Positions 6,622 to 16,626 of a DNA stretch of 58,887 bases are shown one piece after another. The notes under the pieces were generated by a model. The model saw only the letters and a list, made by a program, of their open reading frames with translations. It did not search any database and had not been told where the DNA came from. Each line of letters starts with the position of its first letter. The first letter of the stretch is position 1. The DNA lies in contig CAUJDS010000012.1 of assembly GCA_963169695.1 (NCBI GenBank), positions 1 to 58,887 on the forward strand, given 5' to 3'. The position numbers and the translations under genes were made by a program. This DNA is from Bdellovibrionota bacterium (GTDB lineage Bacteria > Bdellovibrionota > UBA1018 > CAUJDS01).

Positions 6622-9317
6622 CGGCCTCGGATCGGGATCAGACCCTTTATTTGGTAGATGTAAGCTCTTTTATCTTTCGGGCATTTTATGCCATTCGAAT
6701 CTTGAATAGTCCCAAGGGTGAACCGACTAATGCGACCTATGGAGTTGCAACGATGTTGAAACGCCTCCTTGAGGAGGCCAATCCCAAGTTTCTCAGCATT
6801 ATTTATGATTCCAAGGAACCCTCTTTTAGAAAAAAAGTTTTTCAGGAATACAAAGCCAATCGCAGTGCGCCACCGGACGATTTGATTCCGCAGTTTGGGC
6901 AGGTGGAAAAACTGATTCAGAAAATGGGCATTTCCAGTTTTCGTCAGTCCGGAATTGAAGCCGACGATCTAATTGCTACAATGACCAGGCAGTGGTTGAA
7001 GCAAGATTCCAAAAACCGCGTGATCATTGTGACGGGTGATAAGGATCTGATGCAGTTGGTAGAGCCACGGGTTCGAGTCTGGGACACGATGAAAGAAAAG
7101 ATTTACGAAGAATCGGACGTTCAAGAAAAATTCGGAATCCCTCCGACTCTCATACGAGATTACTTGGCACTTGTTGGAGATAGCTCTGACAATATTCCAG
7201 GCGTCAAATCCATTGGTCCCAAATCAGCTGTTGATCTGTTGCAAAAGTATCAGGGTCTTGAGTCCGTACTGAAGGCGGCGATTGCGGGAGAGATTCCGGG
7301 TAAAAAGGGTGAGGTTTTGCGTGACCTTCAGAAGGATGCCCGACTCTCGTATGAATTGGTCACACTGAAGGAAGACCTTTCTTTAGATTGGGAAGAAAAA
7401 GATCTCCTTTACCATTTTGCGATGAATGCGGAGTTGAGTGAGTGGATGTTTGAGTTGGGATTTAAGACCTTAGTAGATCGTTGGGGCGGAGCACCTGCGA
7501 AGGCGCCGCAAGCCACCGATGCTCAGTTCGTCACGCTACACACTGCCGTGGAAGTGGATCAATTGATCGAGAAGATCCTGAAAGCTGGTCGGTTTTGTTT
7601 CGACCTCGAGACTACTTCCCTCAACCCTCGGGCGGCTGAAATTGTTGGCATTGCTTTGGCCTACGAATCCTCCACAGGATATTACTTACCAGTAGGGCAT
7701 CGTGAAGGAGCGCAACTTGACCGCGCTACTACGCTTCGTTCGCTTCAGCAACTTTGGGACAATCCAAAAATTGCGAAGGTTGGTCAGAATCTCAAATATG
7801 ACCTCAGCGTTTTGCGTTGCAAAGGAATTGAAGTAGCGGGAGTCCTAGACGACACCATGGTAGCGGCCTACGTCTTGAATCCTACTGGAAGGCATAATTT
7901 CGATACGCTCTGTCAGGCCTACCTTTCTTATCAACCCATGAGCTTTGAAGAGGTCTGTGGCAAAGGAAAGAATCAAATCACCTTTGATTATGTCTCAATC
8001 GAGCAGGCGACACGCTATTCTGCCGAGGATGCAGTCTACACATGGAGACTTTGGGAGCATTTTGAGGCGGAACTGAAGAAAGTACATTTCTGGGACTACT
8101 ACTGCACCGTTGAACGTCCTTTGGTCCCCGTGCTTATGCGAATGGAGCTGGAAGGTGTCCGGATTGACTCAAACTACCTTCACGCGCTTTCGGAGGAATT
8201 TCAAAAACAGCTCGAAGCAATCGAAAAGCAGGTTCAGGCCTATGCCGATGAGCCGGTGAACCTACAGTCTCCTAAGCAATTGGCCGTCCTTCTCTTTGAA
8301 AAGCTAAAACTCACGCCACAAGGAAAAACCAAAACCGGGTATTCGACTGATTTTTCTGTTTTGGAGGCCTTAGTTTCGGAGCATGAAGTTCCGGGACTGA
8401 TTCTTACTCACCGAGAAATTGCCAAACTCAAGGGGACCTATGTCGATCCGTTGCCGCTTTTGGTAGATCCCAAAACGGGCAAAATTCACGGATCTTTTCA
8501 TCAGACTGTTACGGCAACGGGGCGATTGTCGAGTTCGGATCCTAATTTACAGAATATTCCCATTCGCACGGAGCGTGGGCAGAGGATTCGAAAGGCCTTT
8601 ATCCCATCGGAAGGCAATGTCCTGCTTTCAGCAGACTACAGTCAAATTGAACTTCGAATCTTAGCTCACCTGAGTGGAGATGACTCGTTGGTAGACGCCT
8701 TTCAAAAGGACGAGGATGTTCATCGTCGGACGGCAAGAGATATCTTTGATGTCTCAATCGACGCAGTAACGGAAGACCAGCGATCCGTAGCCAAAGCCAT
8801 CAACTTTGGATTGATGTATGGAAAGACGCCCTTTGGGCTCGCGCAAGAGCTACATATTTCTCGCGGTGATGCGAAGGACTTTATTGATCGCTATTTCCAG
8901 CGGTACCATAAAGTGAAGTCTTATTTGGATCACCTGATTCAGATCGCACATGAAGCTGGATATGCACAGACCATGATGGGGCGTCGGCGGCCATTGCCGG
9001 ACTTGGCATCCAAAAATCCCGCAATTAGACAGAATGCTGAACGCATGGCGATGAACACGCCAATTCAAGGAACAGCCGCTGAATTGATGAAGCTAGCAAT
9101 GATTCGGTTGGACCTCGAAAGCCGAGCCTTGCGTTGGGGTTCCAAGCCCATCATTCAAGTTCACGATGAGTTGGTATTGGACTGTCCCCGCGAGGAAGTG
9201 GCTAAAGTGGCAAAGCATGTCCGAAAGGTCATGGAAAGCGCCATGCAGTTTGCGGTCCCGCTGCGGGTCAATCTTTCGTCAGGCAAGTCTTGGCTCGAAA
9301 TGGATACCGACCACTGA
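6618..9317 (+). CDS. polA: DNA polymerase I
   Basis: The 899-residue protein has three domains. The N-terminal 5' nuclease (about 1-290) carries the Asp-rich motifs IEADDLIAT and VTGDKDLMQLV. The 3'-5' exonuclease (about 315-490) keeps its acidic residues in FDLETTS, NLKYDLSVL and YSAEDAVYTW, so proofreading should be active. The polymerase (about 510-899) has motif A DYSQIELRILAHLSGD, motif B RSVAKAINFGLMYG and motif C VHDELVLD. It fills gaps, removes RNA primers and acts in repair. The start overlaps the RDD stop (ATGA). The 159 bases after the stop, before HNH element 2, show no clear terminator. Confidence 0.97.
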   Translation: MTASDRDQTLYLVDVSSFIFRAFYAIRILNSPKGEPTNATYGVATMLKRLLEEANPKFLSIIYDSKEPSFRKKVFQEYKANRSAPPDDLIPQFGQVEKLIQKMGISSFRQSGIEADDLIATMTRQWLKQDSKNRVIIVTGDKDLMQLVEPRVRVWDTMKEKIYEESDVQEKFGIPPTLIRDYLALVGDSSDNIPGVKSIGPKSAVDLLQKYQGLESVLKAAIAGEIPGKKGEVLRDLQKDARLSYELVTLKEDLSLDWEEKDLLYHFAMNAELSEWMFELGFKTLVDRWGGAPAKAPQATDAQFVTLHTAVEVDQLIEKILKAGRFCFDLETTSLNPRAAEIVGIALAYESSTGYYLPVGHREGAQLDRATTLRSLQQLWDNPKIAKVGQNLKYDLSVLRCKGIEVAGVLDDTMVAAYVLNPTGRHNFDTLCQAYLSYQPMSFEEVCGKGKNQITFDYVSIEQATRYSAEDAVYTWRLWEHFEAELKKVHFWDYYCTVERPLVPVLMRMELEGVRIDSNYLHALSEEFQKQLEAIEKQVQAYADEPVNLQSPKQLAVLLFEKLKLTPQGKTKTGYSTDFSVLEALVSEHEVPGLILTHREIAKLKGTYVDPLPLLVDPKTGKIHGSFHQTVTATGRLSSSDPNLQNIPIRTERGQRIRKAFIPSEGNVLLSADYSQIELRILAHLSGDDSLVDAFQKDEDVHRRTARDIFDVSIDAVTEDQRSVAKAINFGLMYGKTPFGLAQELHISRGDAKDFIDRYFQRYHKVKSYLDHLIQIAHEAGYAQTMMGRRRPLPDLASKNPAIRQNAERMAMNTPIQGTAAELMKLAMIRLDLESRALRWGSKPIIQVHDELVLDCPREEVAKVAKHVRKVMESAMQFAVPLRVNLSSGKSWLEMDTDH

Positions 9318-9473
9318 ACATTTCAGTCGTGCGAACTGGAATCTATCCCATAAAAGTTCGCCCCATGAGTCAATAGTACAAATTTGAAGTTGGACTTAAG
9401 CAGTAAAGACAACCGGGCCTCAGCGCCCGTCCGGAAATCATTCGGGATGTGAGCGACCAGTACCAAGAAAATG

Positions 9474-9545
9474 CAACTCCAGCAAGGCGGGTTTGAATCT
9501 CGGAAGTCAGCAATGGATGACAAGAAGGGGCGCAGCGATGGGAGG
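9474..9545 (+). repeat. Left terminal inverted repeat of HNH element 2
   Basis: Matches the reverse complement of 11022-11093 over about 70 bp with few mismatches, and matches the left repeat of element 1. The segment GCGGGTTTGAATCTCG resembles a tRNA T-arm, but no tRNA gene is attached. Confidence 0.65.
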
Positions 9546-9647
9546 CTGAAAGTAGGTACTTTGTTATAAAGCATTCATGCATTTTACAGTTGCTTGTTAG
9601 CCAATCAAAACATTTCCCTTCTTTGTGCGCGCGCGTGAAATGGACCA

Positions 9648-9660
9648 TCGTACTGTACGA
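9648..9660. promoter_or_regulatory. Palindrome core in the element 2 leader
   Basis: TCGTACTGTACGA is a perfect 6+1+6 palindrome at the same place as the longer palindromes of elements 1 and 3. Outer bases are partly lost on the left side. The leader from here to 10009 is the nucleotide-conserved region shared by all three copies. Confidence 0.5.
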
Positions 9661-10009
9661 CGAGAGACTGAAGCCAAAGAAATCCGCAACAGAGCTGATG
9701 CAACCAAAATGGGAGAAAAATAGCATAAGCTGGTTTTTCTGATCGTGACTTGGTTGTGAGGCAAAAATGTAATAAAGATGACTTTTTCCTTGGCGCATTG
9801 AAAGGCAGTTTTATTTTTAACTCATCGACAACTGTCCAACCCTTTTCATAACGATGCTAAGGCTTCCCGCTTTCAATCAGAGCGAAGCATGTTTATTTCA
9901 CGGGGAGGATCTTTATTTTAAGAGCGAAACGCCTGAGAGGCTAAAGCAGCGAGAAAAATCGCGCATTAAAACCCGTGGTAAGTTCCTCCTTGTTGAAAGG
10001 AACTCTCGA

Positions 10010-10969
10010 ATGTCACACGTATTCTGCACACTCCATGATCAAGCCTTAAAACTTTCAAAACAGTACCTAGCTTGTGAGAAGGAACTCTTAGAAGTCCTTG
10101 TGAAGATTGAAGCCAAGAAAGTCTATCTTGCTCAAGGCTATGCTAGCCTGACTGAGTATTCGCAAAAGGCACTTGGGCTATCTCGAGATGTCAGCTGGAA
10201 CCTTGTTACCATTGTTCATAAGTCCAAAGCTGTACCAGAGCTCAAACAAGCGGTGCAAATGGGAATCATTCCTCTCAGTAAAGCTAGACAGATCGCCCCC
10301 CATCTGACGAAAGAGAATTCTCAGAAGTTCATCGCCTTGGCTCAGGCCATGCCAAGAGAGAAACTCCAAGAGGCGCTCGCCAAAGAATGCCCCAAGATTC
10401 CAAGCGTGGAAGAGCGTGCCCGGGTGATCAATGCTACGCAGGCTGAGCTTTCTCTGTGCCTGCCAAAAGAAGTCATGGAGAAACTAAGACGAGCCCAAGA
10501 TCGAGTCTCTGAGTCACAAAAGAAGTGGGTGGGTTTAGCCGAGACCTTGGAGCAAGTCGTAGAGTTCTACCTTCAGCACAAAGACCCAAAAGAAAAAGCC
10601 AAGCGTCATGTAGTTCGAAAAAGCAAAGCTCCCGTGTCGATAAAATGTTCCCGTCGTACAGTACGAGAATCTGACGCAGCTGCTAGAAATCCTGAATTGA
10701 ATCTTAGGTCTATCAATAAGCCTATAGCTAAGATTCAAACAAGAGGCCGAATCCCTATCCCAGCCGGCATCAAACACGACGTGATTATCAAGAATGCACA
10801 TCAGTGCACCTATCAAGACCCTAGGACCCAGCTTCGATGTGAGAAAGAAAGATTCTTACACTTTCATCACAAGTTTCCAGTAGCGATGGGTGGAACCAAT
10901 ACGCTAGAGAATCTTACTTTGCTTTGCAGCGCCCATCATCGATTGGAGCATTATCAAAGTAGCGGGTAG
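10010..10969 (+). CDS. HNH endonuclease of element 2
   Basis: The 319-residue protein is close to the element 1 endonuclease through the helical N-terminal part (about 1-205) and the HNH end (about 266-315, with CTYQDPRTQLRC, FHHKFPVAMGGTN and CSAHHR). The linker between them has diverged in sequence and length. ATG 10010 is preceded by the same AAGGA site as copy 1. An open frame runs upstream to 9854 in this copy only and is interrupted in copy 1, so the longer form is unlikely. Predicted DNA nuclease; the target is unknown. Confidence 0.8.
   Translation: MSHVFCTLHDQALKLSKQYLACEKELLEVLVKIEAKKVYLAQGYASLTEYSQKALGLSRDVSWNLVTIVHKSKAVPELKQAVQMGIIPLSKARQIAPHLTKENSQKFIALAQAMPREKLQEALAKECPKIPSVEERARVINATQAELSLCLPKEVMEKLRRAQDRVSESQKKWVGLAETLEQVVEFYLQHKDPKEKAKRHVVRKSKAPVSIKCSRRTVRESDAAARNPELNLRSINKPIAKIQTRGRIPIPAGIKHDVIIKNAHQCTYQDPRTQLRCEKERFLHFHHKFPVAMGGTNTLENLTLLCSAHHRLEHYQSSG
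10654..10666. promoter_or_regulatory. Palindrome core inside the element 2 HNH gene
   Basis: TCGTACAGTACGA sits at the same linker codons as in element 1 (1913-1925), although residues on either side have changed. Confidence 0.45.
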
Positions 10970-11021
10970 GATTTTGATGATCGCTGCGTACTTCTACTCG
11001 TAGGAGCCTTTCTTAGGCGAC

Positions 11022-11093
11022 CCCCCTCTCGCTGCTCCCCTTCCTGTCATTTCTTGCTAACTTTCCAGATTCAAACCCGCCTTGCTAGGGTTG
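11022..11093 (-). repeat. Right terminal inverted repeat of HNH element 2
   Basis: Inverted partner of 9474-9545. The 117 bases between it and the sufB stop show no strong terminator, so suf transcripts may read into the element antisense to its gene. Confidence 0.65.
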
Positions 11094-11210
11094 GATATAG
11101 TTTGTCAAATACTCAGCCCAGAACCATGGAGATATGAGGAAATCTCTACTCCAGATGGCACCACTGCGCAATTTCAACTACTGAAACAAATTTGATAGAG
11201 AACCTGCTTA

Positions 11211-12659
11211 CTATCCGACCGCACCTTCAAGCTTAAGGTCTAAGAGTCGATGCGCTTCAATGGCAAATTCCATCGGCAACTGTCGAAATACTTCTTCGCA
11301 GTAGCCATTTACAATAAGTTTGCTGGCATCTTCCTCGGACATCCCGCGCGACTGAAGATAGAAGAGCTGTTCTTCGGATACCTTCGACGCCGTGGCCTCG
11401 TGTTCAACGGTGGCTGTGGGGTTTTTGACTTCGATCAAAGGATAGGTATTGGCGTGGCAGTTGGGGCCGAGGAGTAAGGAGTCGCAGCGAGTAAAGTTCC
11501 GCGCATTCTTTGCCCGCGGTCCCATGGTGACCATGCCTCGATAGGAGTTCTTGCCGTGTCCGGAAGAAATGCCCTTCGAGATAATTCGACTTCGAGTATT
11601 AGGCCCAAGGTGAATCATTTTTGTGCCGGTATCAGCTTGCATTTTTTGATTGGTAATGGCGACGGAATAAAATTCTCCTACGGAACCATCTCCTTCCAGA
11701 ATGCAGCTTGGGTATTTCCAAGTAACGGCGGATCCCGTTTCTACCTGAGTCCAAGAAATCTTGGAGTTGGCTCCTTTACAGACACCGCGCTTGGTAACAA
11801 AATTAAAGATCCCGCCTTTGCCATTCTCGTCTCCCGCATACCAATTCTGAACCGTGGTGTACTTGATGGTGGCATCTTTCATGGCAATAAGTTCCACAAC
11901 TGCGGCGTGTAGTTGGTTTTCATCCCGCATGGGGGCAGTGCAGCCTTCCATGTAACTGACTTCGCTTCCTTCTTCTGCGATAATCAGTGTTCTTTCAAAT
12001 TGTCCCGTATTGGTCGCATTGATCCTAAAATAAGTAGAAAGGTCCATGGGGCATTTGACGCCCTTTGGAATGTAGCAAAACGATCCGTCACTAAACACTG
12101 CCGAATTCAATGCAGCAAAGTAATTGTCTTCCCGTGGAACGACGGAGCCCAAGTATTTCTTGATGAGTTCTCCGTGCTCACGGATTGCCTCTGAAAAAGA
12201 GCAGAAAAGAATGCCCAATTTTTTTAGCTCTTCGCGATGGGTGGTGATCACTGAGACGCTGTCAAAGACGGCATCGACGGCGACGCCAGCCAGTCGCTTC
12301 TGTTCGTGAAGCGGAAATCCAAGCTTCTGGTAGGTTTCAATCAGTTTTGGGTCCACTTCATCGAGGGATTTGGGACCGTCGCTCTTTGACTTAGGTGAAG
12401 AAAAGTAGCTTATCGATTGGTAATCAATTTTGGGATAATCCACCATGGCCCAAGTAGGCTCACGCATTTTCTGCCACATCCGGAAGGATTGAAGCCTCCA
12501 CTCCGTCATCCATTCAGGCTCTTCCTTTTTGGCAGAGATCAGACGAACCGTGTCTTCAGAAAGCCCTGGAGCAAAGGTGTCAGATTCAATATCCGTCGTA
12601 AAACCATACTCATAGTTCTTTCCAGATTGATTTTTTACGAAGCTGGATTCAGTTACCAT
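11211..12659 (-). CDS. sufB: Fe-S cluster assembly scaffold subunit SufB
   Basis: The 482-residue SufB is the scaffold core of the SufBCD complex, on which clusters are built with sulfur from SufS-SufU. The family core is present: [17 protein letters not shown] (about 183-199), YMEGCTAP and the C-terminal beta-helix region ending with [22 protein letters not shown] 12659 is chosen because it is the natural N-terminus ([10 protein letters not shown]) and overlaps the sufT stop by 7 bases. An upstream in-frame start would run through sufT. It is the last gene of the operon, far from sufC and sufD, whereas sufB usually comes first. Confidence 0.95.
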   Translation of the reverse strand: MVTESSFVKNQSGKNYEYGFTTDIESDTFAPGLSEDTVRLISAKKEEPEWMTEWRLQSFRMWQKMREPTWAMVDYPKIDYQSISYFSSPKSKSDGPKSLDEVDPKLIETYQKLGFPLHEQKRLAGVAVDAVFDSVSVITTHREELKKLGILFCSFSEAIREHGELIKKYLGSVVPREDNYFAALNSAVFSDGSFCYIPKGVKCPMDLSTYFRINATNTGQFERTLIIAEEGSEVSYMEGCTAPMRDENQLHAAVVELIAMKDATIKYTTVQNWYAGDENGKGGIFNFVTKRGVCKGANSKISWTQVETGSAVTWKYPSCILEGDGSVGEFYSVAITNQKMQADTGTKMIHLGPNTRSRIISKGISSGHGKNSYRGMVTMGPRAKNARNFTRCDSLLLGPNCHANTYPLIEVKNPTATVEHEATASKVSEEQLFYLQSRGMSEEDASKLIVNGYCEEVFRQLPMEFAIEAHRLLDLKLEGAVG

Positions 12660-12964
12660 AAGCCTAGGACGTCCTTTACTTCTTCTGAGGCCATGAGTTT
12701 GGGGTCCCACTTGGGCTCCCAGACAATGTCCACAATACTATCTTTGACTTCTGGATGTTCCTTGAGGCGATTTTTTACCTCAGTAATCATCTGATCGGCA
12801 GCTGGACAAGCGGGTGAAGTCATCGTCATTTTGACGGTAACGACGCCATCGTCCGCTTGGGTGGCGTCATAGATCAGTCCTAGGCCCACCAAGCTCAAAA
12901 AGAGTTCGGGATCTTGTACGGGTTCAAGCCATGTTTTGATGGCTTCGTTCGAAAGTGGAGTCAT
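12653..12964 (-). CDS. sufT: MIP18-family (DUF59) Fe-S assembly factor, SufT-like
   Basis: The 103-residue protein is a single MIP18/DUF59 domain. It has the [18 protein letters not shown] start and the reactive-cysteine motif [11 protein letters not shown] at about 49-59. SufT-type proteins help pass Fe-S clusters to client enzymes. Its start overlaps the sufU stop (ATGA) and its stop overlaps sufB, so it is an integral operon member. The symbol is given by family and context; the Bacillus or Staphylococcus SufT is only distantly comparable. Confidence 0.8.
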   Translation of the reverse strand: MTPLSNEAIKTWLEPVQDPELFLSLVGLGLIYDATQADDGVVTVKMTMTSPACPAADQMITEVKNRLKEHPEVKDSIVDIVWEPKWDPKLMASEEVKDVLGLW

Positions 12965-13416
12965 GATGAAGCTCCCTCCTCAATGGCTTGTTTGAGTGTG
13001 GTCCAAGGAAGGATGGCGCATTTGATTCGGACAGGAAATTTCCGAACTCCAGCCAGCGACTCGAGATCACCCTCGGGCTTTGCGGCCGCCTCATCACCTT
13101 GGAGAAAATTTCGAAAGTTCTGTATCTGCGACAAAGCTTCTTGAGTAGAGATTCCTTCGATGGATTCCGCCATCATGCTGGCACTGGCCATACAAATAGA
13201 GCAGCCTTCTCCCTGATACCTTACTTGCTCAATGGTCTGCGCATCTGCCGAGAGCTTCAAAGCAAGCTGTACTCGGTCTCCGCAAAGGGGATTGAAGCCT
13301 TCCTTCTGTATCGTAGCATCTGGGAGTTCACCGCGATTTCTGGGATCTCGATGATGATCCAAGATGACTTCTTGATATAGGCTATCTAAGGGAAGGTTCG
13401 ATGCAGTTTCATTCAC
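12961..13416 (-). CDS. sufU: SufU/IscU-type sulfur relay protein
   Basis: The 151-residue protein shows the three conserved cysteines of the U-type family: NPLCGD (about 43-48), GCSICMASASMM (about 71-82) and RIKCAILPW (about 128-136). The insertion between the second and third cysteines is typical of SufU rather than IscU. In Suf systems of this type it takes persulfide from SufS and passes it to SufBCD. The GTG start overlaps the sufS stop and is preceded by an ideal AAGGAGG site. Confidence 0.92.
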   Translation of the reverse strand: MNETASNLPLDSLYQEVILDHHRDPRNRGELPDATIQKEGFNPLCGDRVQLALKLSADAQTIEQVRYQGEGCSICMASASMMAESIEGISTQEALSQIQNFRNFLQGDEAAAKPEGDLESLAGVRKFPVRIKCAILPWTTLKQAIEEGASS

Positions 13417-14654
13417 TGAAAGTACCTCCTTGCTGCTTGAATGGATTGGAAGAGCACTTCGGCTTCTTCAAACGTATTATAAAAAGCAAAGCTCGCGCGG
13501 GTAGTTCCGGCAATTCCAAGCTTGGACATGAGGGGCTGCGTGCAGTGATGTCCCGCGCGCACAGCAATGCCTTGTTGATCCAGAAATTGCGAAATATCGT
13601 GGGTATGGACGCCATCCACGAGGAAACTAAATACGCCCAGTCTTGCCGCGCCTTGAACGGAATGCTTCCCTGGGCCAATGAGCTGCACACCTGGTTCTTG
13701 CAAAAAACGCTGGAGGATTCGTTGGGTCAGGTTCTCTTCGTATTCTCGGATTCGATGAGCGTCGAGAGACTCCAGAAATTTCAAAGCAGCGCCAAGTCCA
13801 ATGACCTCCGCAATAGCAGGGGTCCCAGCTTCAAACTTCCAAGGAAGTTCATTCCATTGCGTGTGATGGTCTTCGACTCGAAGGACCATGTCACCTCCGA
13901 ATTGAATAGGAGGCATGCGATTCAGAAGTGCTTCACGACCCCATAGTACGCCTAGCCCCGTGGGGCCGAAGAGCTTGTGACTCGAGAAAGCCAAGAAATC
14001 GATTGTATCCAAAAGGTCTTTTGCCTCGAAGAGGTGGGGAAGGGCTTGCGCCGCATCCACCAAAACAAAAGCTCCTTGCGCCTTGGCTCGCTTCGCGATT
14101 GCTAATACGGGATTGATGGTGCCCAGTGTGTTGCTCGCCCAAGGTAGGGCCAAGAGCTTTGGCCGAAGTGCAAGAGCAGCTTCCAATGAGGCTTCATCCA
14201 ATTGAAAATCTTCATTGAGTTCGATGATTCGAAAAGTCGCGCCAGTCTTTGCGCAGAGTTGTTGCCAGGGCACAAAATTGGAATGATGGTCCATTCGTGT
14301 TACGGCAACCGTGTCGCCTTGGGTGAGGTTGGCAAGTCCCCAACTGGATGCGACCAGGTTGATCGCGTCAGTGGTGCCTCGGGTAAAAATCACTTCTTGA
14401 GTCTTTGGTGTGCCTAAGTATTTGGCTACCTGGGCACGCGTGGATTCGTAGGCCTCGCTCGCTACTTGACTGAGCCAATGGACGCCGCGATGAACATTGG
14501 CGTTTTGGTTTTCATAAAAAGTGTTCATGGCTGAGAGAACGCAGCGGGGCTTTTGGGAGGTTGCCGCATTATCCAAATAGACGAGGGGTTTACCGTAGAC
14601 CTGGGTCTGAAGGATCGGAAACTGCTCTCGCAAGTGATGTGGAGAAAAAGTCAT
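13413..14654 (-). CDS. sufS: Cysteine desulfurase SufS
   Basis: This 413-residue PLP enzyme of the group II NifS family converts cysteine to alanine plus enzyme persulfide. The PLP lysine is in SSHKLFGPTGLGVLWG (about 227-242). The active cysteine is in RAGHHCTQPLM (about 363-373), with the short loop typical of SufS. The N-terminus YLDNAATSQKP is intact. It overlaps sufD upstream and sufU downstream by 4 bases each. SufS needs an activator; here the coupled SufU fills that role, and no SufE is present. Confidence 0.95.
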   Translation of the reverse strand: MTFSPHHLREQFPILQTQVYGKPLVYLDNAATSQKPRCVLSAMNTFYENQNANVHRGVHWLSQVASEAYESTRAQVAKYLGTPKTQEVIFTRGTTDAINLVASSWGLANLTQGDTVAVTRMDHHSNFVPWQQLCAKTGATFRIIELNEDFQLDEASLEAALALRPKLLALPWASNTLGTINPVLAIAKRAKAQGAFVLVDAAQALPHLFEAKDLLDTIDFLAFSSHKLFGPTGLGVLWGREALLNRMPPIQFGGDMVLRVEDHHTQWNELPWKFEAGTPAIAEVIGLGAALKFLESLDAHRIREYEENLTQRILQRFLQEPGVQLIGPGKHSVQGAARLGVFSFLVDGVHTHDISQFLDQQGIAVRAGHHCTQPLMSKLGIAGTTRASFAFYNTFEEAEVLFQSIQAARRYFQ

Positions 14655-15877
14655 TGTTCCTCCTCAGTGAGGGCCAAGTTCTTGCTGAGCCAGCTTTTCG
14701 TGAACGGATTGGAGACTCCTCGCAATCCTGGAGCCTTGAAGGCTTCGATCAACATGGTCCGAGCAGTATTTTCAGGAATTCCGCGCGACGCCAAGTAGTA
14801 CAATTGGTCTTCATCTACAGACGAAATGCTGGCACCATGGGCGCACTGCACGTCGTCGGTTTGAATTTCTAGTTTAGGTAAGGTTCGAATCACTGCGCCT
14901 TCCGAAAGGATGAGGCATGGATTTTTTTGATAGGCGGCTGTTTGAGGGGCTGTCGGTTCGATTCGAATCTTGCCATTGAAAACAATTTGTCCTTTGTCCT
15001 GGGCAATGCTTCGGACTTCCACGTCACTACGGGACCCAACACCCTGATGGACTGCATCGATCCAAAAATCCATTTGTTGAGAGTTTTGTGCAAGTGCGGT
15101 GACGGTGTGTAGGGACTGACTGTTTCGGCCTTCAAAGTGAGTGAGGTGGCGCGTTTGATTCTTCAGTCCGCCTAGGTGCACTTCATTCAGCGTGAGTTGC
15201 GACCCTTCTTGGAGCACACTGTAGGTGCGTGAGAAGTGCTCGGTGTTTGGATTCCAATTTTGAACCGTAGAAAAACGAAGCGTGGCCCCGGGACCTAGGA
15301 CAATCTGAGTAAGCCCGCAGGCGAAGGGTTGTATGAGAGACTCAATGCCATCCCAGACAAACTCTTGGGCCAATTCTAGTTCAGCATTTGCCTCGAGGAT
15401 GATCAAGGTTCTTGAGTAGAATGCCTGATCCGTGCTTGGAAAAAAATTTCGCAAGAAGAGAGGCTGCGTGATTTTTTTGCCTTCTGTTACATGAATGAGG
15501 AGTTCGTTCTCGCAGCGACCGGCAGAAAGATTGGCAAAGAGGTCTGCATCTAGAGCTTGAGGAAGGTCAAATGCTGCGCGGTGCTTTTGAAAAATTGCTT
15601 CAGGCGCATCTTCGAATGGTGAGAGGTGCAATCCTTCGTGCGAGGACGATTCTAACGCAATGGCAAGTCCACCTGGATAAGTGCAAGCTGCCAATTGAAA
15701 TCCTTCAGGTGCCGGCTCCACTGTCTTTGGAGGATGAGCAATCGAAGGGTTCAATTGCTGAAGATTAAAATTGGATAAAGAGGTAAAGCGGTAGTTCTCG
15801 TCCTTGCGCGAGGGAATCGGTAGTGATTCAATTCGATTCTTCCGTGTGCTGCGAGTGGTTGTTGAATACGGACTCAT
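14651..15877 (-). CDS. sufD: Fe-S cluster assembly subunit SufD
   Basis: The 408-residue SufD pairs with SufB and SufC in the scaffold complex. Family features are the C-terminal block with DDVQCAHGASISSVDEDQLYY (shown here only in part: VQCAHGASISSVDEDQ) at about 340-355 and RGIPENTARTMLIEAF at about 365-380. The N-terminal part is divergent, as usual. The start overlaps the sufC stop (ATGA). Confidence 0.93.
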   Translation of the reverse strand: MSPYSTTTRSTRKNRIESLPIPSRKDENYRFTSLSNFNLQQLNPSIAHPPKTVEPAPEGFQLAACTYPGGLAIALESSSHEGLHLSPFEDAPEAIFQKHRAAFDLPQALDADLFANLSAGRCENELLIHVTEGKKITQPLFLRNFFPSTDQAFYSRTLIILEANAELELAQEFVWDGIESLIQPFACGLTQIVLGPGATLRFSTVQNWNPNTEHFSRTYSVLQEGSQLTLNEVHLGGLKNQTRHLTHFEGRNSQSLHTVTALAQNSQQMDFWIDAVHQGVGSRSDVEVRSIAQDKGQIVFNGKIRIEPTAPQTAAYQKNPCLILSEGAVIRTLPKLEIQTDDVQCAHGASISSVDEDQLYYLASRGIPENTARTMLIEAFKAPGLRGVSNPFTKSWLSKNLALTEEEQ

Positions 15878-16626
15878 AGTTGAGCACTTGCCTCATGGAT
15901 AGATTGAAAGCCTTGTTCGTCGATTTCCTTCGCGAGAGAAGCGTCACCTGTTTTTACGATAGTTCCATCCATGAGAATATGAACCACGTCGGGTCGAATA
16001 GCTTCCAACATGCGTTGGTAGTGAGTGATCAGCAAAAAGCTACGATCGGGGCTGCGAAGCGATTCAATCCTACTAGTGACCGCTTTAAGGGCATCCACAT
16101 CAAGTCCAGAATCGGTTTCATCTAAGATTGCGACTTTGGGTTGCAGCAAGCGTAATTGAAGGGTTTCCAACCGCTTTTTCTCGCCTCCACTTAGGCCGTC
16201 ATTTACGAAGCGAGACATGAAGGTTTCTGAAATTCCTAGGCCCGCCAATTCTTCTCGAATCAGTTTTCGAACCTCTTTGGCGGGGACTTCATCTCCACGA
16301 ACTGATCGAATGCTCGTCCTCAAAAAAGAAGCGATGGTCACGCCTGGAACGGCAACAGGATTTTGAAAAGCAAGAAACAGTCGGCGCTTTGCTCGGTCGC
16401 TAGGCGACATTCCAGCAAGGTCTTCTCCATCCAAAAGGATTCGACCTGAAGTGACACGATACTTGGGATGACCCATCAGTGTGTAACTAAGGCTGGTCTT
16501 GCCCGAGCCATTGCGTCCCATCAAGGCATGGACTTCGCCTTTTTGGATGCTGAGATTGACGTGGTGAAGGACTTTTTTGGACTCGACTTCGACACTCAGG
16601 TCTTGAATTTCGAGAATGGGTTTCAT
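15874..16626 (-). CDS. sufC: Fe-S assembly ATPase SufC
   Basis: The 250-residue ABC-type ATPase drives shape changes of SufBCD. Walker A is GRNGSGKTS (about 38-46), the Q-loop is AFQNP, the signature is LSGGEKKRLE and Walker B is VAILDETDSGLD. It is soluble, with no membrane partner, as expected. Its start overlaps the rrf2 stop, and sufD overlaps its own stop. Confidence 0.96.
   Translation of the reverse strand: MKPILEIQDLSVEVESKKVLHHVNLSIQKGEVHALMGRNGSGKTSLSYTLMGHPKYRVTSGRILLDGEDLAGMSPSDRAKRRLFLAFQNPVAVPGVTIASFLRTSIRSVRGDEVPAKEVRKLIREELAGLGISETFMSRFVNDGLSGGEKKRLETLQLRLLQPKVAILDETDSGLDVDALKAVTSRIESLRSPDRSFLLITHYQRMLEAIRPDVVHILMDGTIVKTGDASLAKEIDEQGFQSIHEASAQL

Larger units (their letters stand above)
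9477..11090 (+). mobile_element. HNH element 2: endonuclease unit with terminal inverted repeats
   Basis: The left end is CTCCAGCAAGGCGGG at 9477-9491 and the right end is the inverted CCCGCCTTGCTAGGG at 11076-11090. The ends match each other inward for about 70 bp, sharing AGCAAGGCGGGTTTGAATCT, the segment ATGACA(A/G)GAAGGGG and GCAGCGA. The unit holds the conserved leader, palindrome core (9648-9660) and an intact HNH gene. It sits between polA and the 3' end of the suf operon. It is very similar to element 1 in the gene and leader but differs in the first 170 bp inside the left repeat. Confidence 0.7.

Noticed and set aside
9854-10009. Longer start for the element 2 HNH protein
   Set aside because: The frame is open in this copy, but the matching DNA in element 1 has an in-frame stop, and the conserved ATG with AAGGA lies at 10010.
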